Of a stretch of DNA of 64,000 nt, positions 59,534 through 64,000 are shown one piece after another. The position numbers were made by a program, and so were the translations under genes. The stretch's first letter is position 1. Every line of letters begins with the position of its first letter. The stretch is from Saccharibacillus sacchari DSM 19268 (GTDB lineage Bacteria > Bacillota > Bacilli > Paenibacillales > Paenibacillaceae). The notes beneath the pieces were generated by a model. That model had not been told where the DNA came from and made no database searches. It worked only from the letters and a program-made list of their open reading frames with translations. The stretch lies in NCBI RefSeq assembly GCF_000585395.1, contig NZ_KK073875.1, forward strand, positions 3,757,307 through 3,821,306, read 5' to 3'.

Positions 59534-60886
59534 CTACCAGGTTATTGGTGTTATATTCAACCTAGCCATTACATGTGTTACATGTGAATACGTCCCTAAG
59601 TTTCTACCATTAGCTGTAGTGTTCCCTTTATTGACGCCTTTTAAAACACCATCGGCATAGACAGTTCCTCCACTATCTCCTTCAGTAGATGTATAGCTTG
59701 CCGCTCGAAGGTTATTGAAATAAATTCCAGCGTAATAACCCGAATGTTGTTTAGCCATTAGTATCCCTGAACTATTTGATTGTCCTCTATTTCTACCAGA
59801 CATCCATACCATTTCGCCTAAAATGTCATTTCCGGCTGTTTGTATATTATTCAAGCCATAAACTTCACTATACACATCACTGCTAACCCAAGAAGTAGAG
59901 TTTAACGCAATGGCAACTGCATCCGCTTCGTTTCCTCGATGATGTAGCGTAGATGTAGATCCAATATTTTGATTTCCTTGGTAAATAGTTACTCCTGGAT
60001 TCCAGCAATGTGCCGCTGTAACAAAGTAATGCTTACCATTTGATCCTAGTGCCGCAAATCCTAAAGAACAATGTCCGTCTGTATTAGGATTAGAATCGAT
60101 TGTTAATCCGCCTTGTAAGGGCTTATGATTTGTTGTTCTCGAGGTATCTGAATTTACAGGTTGATCTAAAGTTTCTATCAAAAATAATGAAGAACTATAC
60201 CCAGTTAACTCTGTTAAATATTCCTTTAATTTTGCTTCATCATCTATTCCGCCAACAATACCAATTTGGATTTTTTGATTAATAAAGTCATCTTGCACAT
60301 ATTCCAAATTTACAATTGATGAAATATCCTCATGATTGTTTGCGATCAATTCAGCTAAGCTTTCAATCTCTTTTTGCGAATATTTTACATTAACGAATTC
60401 AATAGGAATTTCTGAATATAAGTTTTCAATAGAAACCATTGACTCCGAAATTGTATTGTCAGAAACATTTCCTAAAGCATTGATCTTTGGAGTTTCTTCT
60501 TTCAATGCGATTACCGCAACTCCACCCTTTGATTGATCAAGATATATTCCTTGAAATTCTTCTTGTAAAACTAAATCTTGTTCTATATAAGATACAATTT
60601 CAGGCATTATTTCTGTTTGCAAATCTAATCTTTCATCTAATTCTTTTTCCTCTTCTTGAGTCATATAAAAGCCATATTTTTGAGAAAGACGATAACTATC
60701 GGTTGGTGAAGATGTTCTGGCTTGCGGTGTCTCAAGACCAAACTCTTCTCTTTTTAACACACTTTCACTTAGTTTATCAGAAATCTCAATAGACTCTGAA
60801 GTCGATGCGCTTAATTCAGTTACATTAGCTCCCATTAAAATAAACGATAAAAATAATGAAAAAATCCAAGTTGTTTTCTTTTTCAT
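59534..60886 (-). CDS. Secreted S1 family (trypsin-like) serine protease, 450 aa
   Basis: Signal peptide (MKKKTTWIFSLFLSFILMGANVTELSAS), a long pro-region (~30-265), then a catalytic domain with His in YFVTAAHCWNPG, Asp in EADAVAIALNS and Ser in STEGDSGGTVYADG. The layout and GDSGG context resemble streptogrisin/alpha-lytic-type proteases, whose pro-regions act as folding chaperones. ATG at 60886 with AGGAGG 6 nt upstream. AT-rich compared with the flanking MFS and GH2 genes, so probably acquired. Confidence 0.85.
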   Translation of the reverse strand: MKKKTTWIFSLFLSFILMGANVTELSASTSESIEISDKLSESVLKREEFGLETPQARTSSPTDSYRLSQKYGFYMTQEEEKELDERLDLQTEIMPEIVSYIEQDLVLQEEFQGIYLDQSKGGVAVIALKEETPKINALGNVSDNTISESMVSIENLYSEIPIEFVNVKYSQKEIESLAELIANNHEDISSIVNLEYVQDDFINQKIQIGIVGGIDDEAKLKEYLTELTGYSSSLFLIETLDQPVNSDTSRTTNHKPLQGGLTIDSNPNTDGHCSLGFAALGSNGKHYFVTAAHCWNPGVTIYQGNQNIGSTSTLHHRGNEADAVAIALNSTSWVSSDVYSEVYGLNNIQTAGNDILGEMVWMSGRNRGQSNSSGILMAKQHSGYYAGIYFNNLRAASYTSTEGDSGGTVYADGVLKGVNKGNTTANGRNLGTYSHVTHVMARLNITPITW

Positions 60887-60916
60887 GGGCAACCTCCTAT
60901 TGTTTTTTTTATACTA

Positions 60917-61558
60917 TTAAAAATATGGTATATTGTCAATTTTAGGATAAGTTCTTCTCCTGGTGTATGCGTATATAGGTCTTAAACAGGATTTAGTCAA
61001 CAAGTCATTAATCATTTCCAAGCGAAGTCCTTTCCGAGCTAGATCGATGTCTTTGTCACCATAGAAATACTCCCGAAGCGGATTGTCCAGCTCTCGTTGA
61101 ACGAACCTCTTAAGAGCGATATTTTCGTCAACTTTGCAAAGAATCAGATAAACCTGCGCCTTAGACATAAAAGGTTCCAGCATCGTGGACCATATCTGGT
61201 GCTGGAACGCGGCTTCAGCGATTACCGATACGTTTTTGCTAATCAGTCCCATGAGCGTATCGAAGAAGATGTCCGTCGCTATGCGATTGGCGTCTTCAGG
61301 AAGTTCATTATGACTTTGGCCTAACGTATGCACATATCCTTCCTTAATCTGATCCCGACCGATTACAGGCATGCAAATCCGAGAACCCAGCTCCTTAGAA
61401 AAAGTGGTTTTCCCCGATGCTAGTAGCTTGACCAGTCTTAATCAGAGGTTTACGTTTGGCTGAAACGCACACGCTTTAGGTGCGATTCAGACGGGCGTAA
61501 CCTTACTTTTAACTTGGTCAAGTCTACCCGTCACAAAGATTAAATAAGGTTTAGACAT
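60917..61558 (-). pseudogene. P-loop kinase gene (AAA_33 type) interrupted in its Walker A motif
   Basis: From ATG at 61558 (GGAGGG 6 nt upstream) the frame reads MSKPYLIFVTGR. A 96-bp palindromic element with a stop codon then enters, and the frame resumes with LLASGKTTFSKELGSRICMPVIGRDQIKEGYV... to 60917. Joined, the P-loop would be GRLASGKTT. The rest (IFFDTLMGLISKNVSVIAEAAFQ, YLILCKVDENIALKRFVQRE) fits zeta-toxin or phosphotransferase-like P-loop kinases. The downstream 151-residue frame alone lacks the P-loop. Confidence 0.75.
61427..61522 (-). mobile_element. 96-bp palindromic insertion element
   Basis: The ends CTTGACC/GGTCAAG (61427-61433, 61516-61522) are inverted. Inner pairs AGGTTTACG/CGTAACCT and CTGAAACGCAC/GTGCGATTCAG make the whole element one long imperfect hairpin. 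A related copy lies at 14214-14424. It splits a kinase gene. Confidence 0.65.
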
Positions 61559-61603
61559 GTCTTTCCCTCCTAATCAGGCGTAGTTGTCCAACTTTTCAAA
61601 AAA

Positions 61604-61639
61604 TTCAGCATATCGTCCAGCAAATCCGAATATGCTGAA
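61604..61639. other. Inverted repeat in the gap between the kinase remnant and the GH2 gene
   Basis: TTCAGCATAT (61604-61613) and ATATGCTGAA (61630-61639) are perfect 10-bp arms with a 16-bp spacer and no T-run. It is a possible operator for the divergent genes. Confidence 0.4.
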
Positions 61640-61700
61640 TGGTCTTCAATCTCCGACTTCCCTATAATTAAGCGCAAATGTGAAGAAAAGAGGGCTTACC

Positions 61701-63671
61701 ATGAGCGCTAGGCCACAACTTTCGTTGCAAGAACCCTGGGCTTTTCAAGCGGATCTCCATCATGAAGGGCTGGATCAAGAATGGTACAAGCACGGGCTTC
61801 CGTCAGGAGAATCGATTACCGTCCCGCACACCTGGAATATTCAACAAGGTTTGGAGGAATTCCGTGGCACGGGCTGGTATAGCTTTGACTTCCATGCCTC
61901 TGAGGATTGGGAAAATAAACTGCTACGTTTGCAATTCGATGCCGTGTACCGCGATGCTACGGTATGGGTGAACGGGCAGCGAGTAGGTGAACATTTCAAC
62001 TCGGGATACACGACGTTTGTACTCGATATCTCGCATGCCGTTCACTTCGGAGCAAACAATCGCATCGTGGTATCCGCCAACAACGAGCAGAGTCAGACGG
62101 CTCTTCCGCTGGAAAATAGCTTCGATTGGGCCGATGACGGCGGCATCATTCGAGGCGTCTCCTTACTGGTTAGCGGGCAAAACGCAATCGACTACGCCAA
62201 GCTGCACGCCGAGCCTATTTTTCAAACAGAAGGCGATAGCCTCACAGCTCCCTATGGCAGGCTATCCGGCGAGATTCATTTATGGAAGCGGCCGGCAGGG
62301 GTAAACGAGGCTCCTATGCGAATCAAGGTGAGCATCGCGGATGAAGATGGGACGCCTATTTCCGAAGAATGGGCGACTGCCAGCAGCGACGTTTTTCTTT
62401 TGCAACATATACGGGTCGATCACTTGAAGCTCTGGCATTTCGATCATCCGCACCTCTATACCGTTGACCTGGCTTTGTTCTCGGGAGATACGGTGCTGGA
62501 TGAGCTTTCGATTCATGTAGGATTCCGAGAGATCGTGGCTGAAGGAAGTACGCTGCTGCTGAATCGCGAACCGGTTCGCTTGATGGGCGTCGAATGGATG
62601 CCAGGCTCGCACCCGGAGCGCGGCATGGCGGAGACGGCAGAGCAGTTGGCGGAAATGCTGACGATCATCAAAGAAGCCAACTGCGTCATTACCCGTTTCC
62701 ATTGGCAGCAAGATGGGCAATTGTTGGACTGGTGCGATCGCAACGGGTTGCTGGTTCAAGAAGAGATTCCCCACTGGCAGACCCCGCATGATCCGGACGA
62801 TGAATGGCTTCAGACTTCCATGCAGCATGCGAGGGAAATGATTCATCGACATTACAATCATCCGTGCATCTATGCCTGGGGGCTGGGGAATGAGGTGAAT
62901 GGGCAATCTCCGGTGACGGTGCGTTATTTTGAAAAATTGAAATCTCAGGTGCATAATCTGGATCGTACACGGTTTATCAATTACATTTCGAACACGGTGC
63001 ATGAAAATCCTTCAACCGACGCAACCGGCGTAGGCGATCTGCTGATGTGGAACGATTATATCGGAACCTGGCACGGCGATTTGGATCGGCCCGAGGTCAT
63101 TCAAAAGATCACCGAAGCTCATGACAAACCTCTGATCGTGGCCGAATACGGCTTGTGCGAACCTGCTTACGAAGGCGGAGACGCGCGGCGCACACAAATT
63201 CTGCAAGACAACACGATCGAATACCGAAAACACCCTTCGATCGCCGCATTAATCTATTTCAGCCTCAACGATTACCGAACCCAGATGGGCGAAGAAGGCG
63301 AAGGCGCGCTTCGGCAACGCGTGCATGGATCGACGGATCTATACGGCATACCCAAGCCTTCGTATGAAACATTGCGCGAGCTGGCTGCTCCGGTTAAGTT
63401 GACTGTAGAAGTAGAAAAAGGTACGACGAACATCAAAGTCACCCTAGAGGCTGCCTATGATATTCCATCTTACCGCATTACCGGATATACGCTAACACTC
63501 ACCGATTCGCTTGAATACCATCAAGAGCAAGAAATTCCAGAGTTGCGTCCGGGAGAACGCTACGAATTGATTATTGAAAAAATTCAAGCAAAAGACCTAC
63601 TGCTGGAGATTAAAAGACCCACCGGCTTTCCAGTCATACATAAGCCGCTGCAAGCCTATCTAAATATGTAA
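61701..63671 (+). CDS. GH2 glycosidase, beta-galactosidase type, 656 aa
   Basis: Sugar-binding domain (WYKHGLPSGESITVPHTWNIQQGLEEFRGTGWYSFDF, ATVWVNGQRVGEHFNSGYTTFVLDI), Ig-like domain (~190-280), TIM barrel (~285-590) and a short beta-rich end. The acid/base Glu is in AWGLGNEVNGQ and the nucleophile Glu in LIVAEYGLCEP. No signal peptide, so it acts inside the cell. I chose ATG at 61701 with AGAGGG 6 nt upstream; the in-frame GTG at 61680 has no site. It is a stand-alone gene. Linkage specificity cannot be read from the sequence. Confidence 0.9.
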   Translation: MSARPQLSLQEPWAFQADLHHEGLDQEWYKHGLPSGESITVPHTWNIQQGLEEFRGTGWYSFDFHASEDWENKLLRLQFDAVYRDATVWVNGQRVGEHFNSGYTTFVLDISHAVHFGANNRIVVSANNEQSQTALPLENSFDWADDGGIIRGVSLLVSGQNAIDYAKLHAEPIFQTEGDSLTAPYGRLSGEIHLWKRPAGVNEAPMRIKVSIADEDGTPISEEWATASSDVFLLQHIRVDHLKLWHFDHPHLYTVDLALFSGDTVLDELSIHVGFREIVAEGSTLLLNREPVRLMGVEWMPGSHPERGMAETAEQLAEMLTIIKEANCVITRFHWQQDGQLLDWCDRNGLLVQEEIPHWQTPHDPDDEWLQTSMQHAREMIHRHYNHPCIYAWGLGNEVNGQSPVTVRYFEKLKSQVHNLDRTRFINYISNTVHENPSTDATGVGDLLMWNDYIGTWHGDLDRPEVIQKITEAHDKPLIVAEYGLCEPAYEGGDARRTQILQDNTIEYRKHPSIAALIYFSLNDYRTQMGEEGEGALRQRVHGSTDLYGIPKPSYETLRELAAPVKLTVEVEKGTTNIKVTLEAAYDIPSYRITGYTLTLTDSLEYHQEQEIPELRPGERYELIIEKIQAKDLLLEIKRPTGFPVIHKPLQAYLNM

Positions 63672-63683
63672 TTCCTCTGTCGA

Positions 63684-63835
63684 GAAAGTTCAACGTAACT
63701 GGAAGCGAGAAGACGGAGAGAAAAATTCAGGTCAAGACGCCTTTGAACTCGGAAAACTCCTTAATTTAAATCCAATCCATTTTCCGAGTGAGACAGCGAA
63801 TTGAACGAATTTTTCTCGGAGTCTTCTCGCTTCCC
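63684..63835 (+). repeat. Dispersed hairpin repeat, copy C
   Basis: Ends GCGAGAAGACGGAGAGAAAA and TTTTTCTCGGAGTCTTCTCGC are inverted, and the inner CTCGGAAAA/TTTTCCGAG form a second stem. It is nearly identical to the reverse complement of copy B and shares its core with copy A. Confidence 0.8.
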
Positions 63836-63859
63836 CATCGAAGCCGCTTTCTCCAAGGC

Positions 63860-63886
63860 AAAAGCCCTTCTTAAAGGGCTTTTTTC
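63860..63886 (+). terminator. Rho-independent terminator
   Basis: AAAGCCCTT (63861-63869) pairs with AAGGGCTTT (63874-63882), T-run to 63886. It lies after repeat copy C, downstream of the GH2 gene. Confidence 0.8.
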
Positions 63887-63930
63887 GCTTTAAACAAACA
63901 ACCAAACAGGTATGACAAGAAGATGAATTC

Positions 63931-63990
63931 TGTATATGATCCTTTTCTTTTTGTCTATTATGATTTACATTTTGTACATGATCATATACA
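63931..63990. promoter_or_regulatory. Operator-like palindromes at the right edge
   Basis: TGTATATGATC (63931-63941) is inverted at GATCATATACA (63980-63990). The latter is also half of an 18-bp near-perfect palindrome TGTACATGATCATATACA (63973-63990). They probably regulate a gene beyond the window. Confidence 0.5.
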
Positions 63991-64000
63991 ATTCAAATCA

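Overview
The window looks like a chromosomal segment of a Gram-positive, spore-former-type bacterium of the Paenibacillaceae (Paenibacillus/Saccharibacillus-like). This is inferred from strong AAGGAGG-type ribosome sites, many short regulator/transporter pairs, LplABC-type sugar importers with no dedicated ATPase, a PL11 rhamnogalacturonan lyase, a flgB homologue and a cre-like site. No rRNA, tRNA or CRISPR array was seen. The family assignment was not tested by any search.

Region 1 (1-13.6 kb) is a run of small stress, efflux and regulator units. It holds a possible TetR C-terminal fragment at the left edge, a 4Fe-4S ferredoxin and a DUF488 protein, an MFS pump with a MarR regulator and three matching operator-like sites, and an MFS pump divergent from an ArsR regulator. 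A cupin, a secreted protein, a YitT membrane protein and an MFS pump divergent from a LysR regulator follow. The region ends with a TetR regulator and an Old Yellow Enzyme that share a 16-bp operator-like sequence.

Region 2 (13.6-30.4 kb) starts with a repeat-rich intergenic stretch holding a 160-bp MITE-like element, followed by a large GH2 glycosidase. It continues with a TetR divergent from a DUF4334-SDR operon, a two-component system followed by a stand-alone flgB, a cold-shock gene with a long leader, a SnoaL-like protein, a Bcr/CflA-type pump and a MarR-GNAT fusion with twin operators. A three-copy hairpin repeat family has one member here.

Region 3 (29.5-38.4 kb) centres on a 1966-residue secreted protein joining a PL11 lyase to two CE12 acetylesterases. 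An AraC regulator lies divergent to it and a cre-like site sits at its promoter. An ABC transporter with a YtrA-type GntR regulator follows.

Region 4 (38.4-48.9 kb) is accessory DNA: transposase fragments, including an in-frame IS5/ISL3 chimera, around an AT-rich pair (secreted C39-like protease plus lipoprotein), then two acetyltransferases. Between them lies the most unusual locus of the window, a TerD-Mrr-like nuclease-TerD fusion followed at 23 bp by a PIN-type nuclease-like gene, which I propose as a candidate defence or stress module.

Region 5 (48.9-64 kb) is a carbohydrate operon (GH2, binding lipoprotein, two permeases) divergent from an AraC and a MocR-type regulator. It is followed by an MFS pump, a second AT-rich pair (S1 protease plus lipoprotein), a P-loop kinase gene broken by a 96-bp palindromic element, a third GH2 enzyme and the third copy of the repeat. 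The three GH2 enzymes, the PL11-CE12 protein and the importer suggest growth on plant cell-wall polysaccharides.
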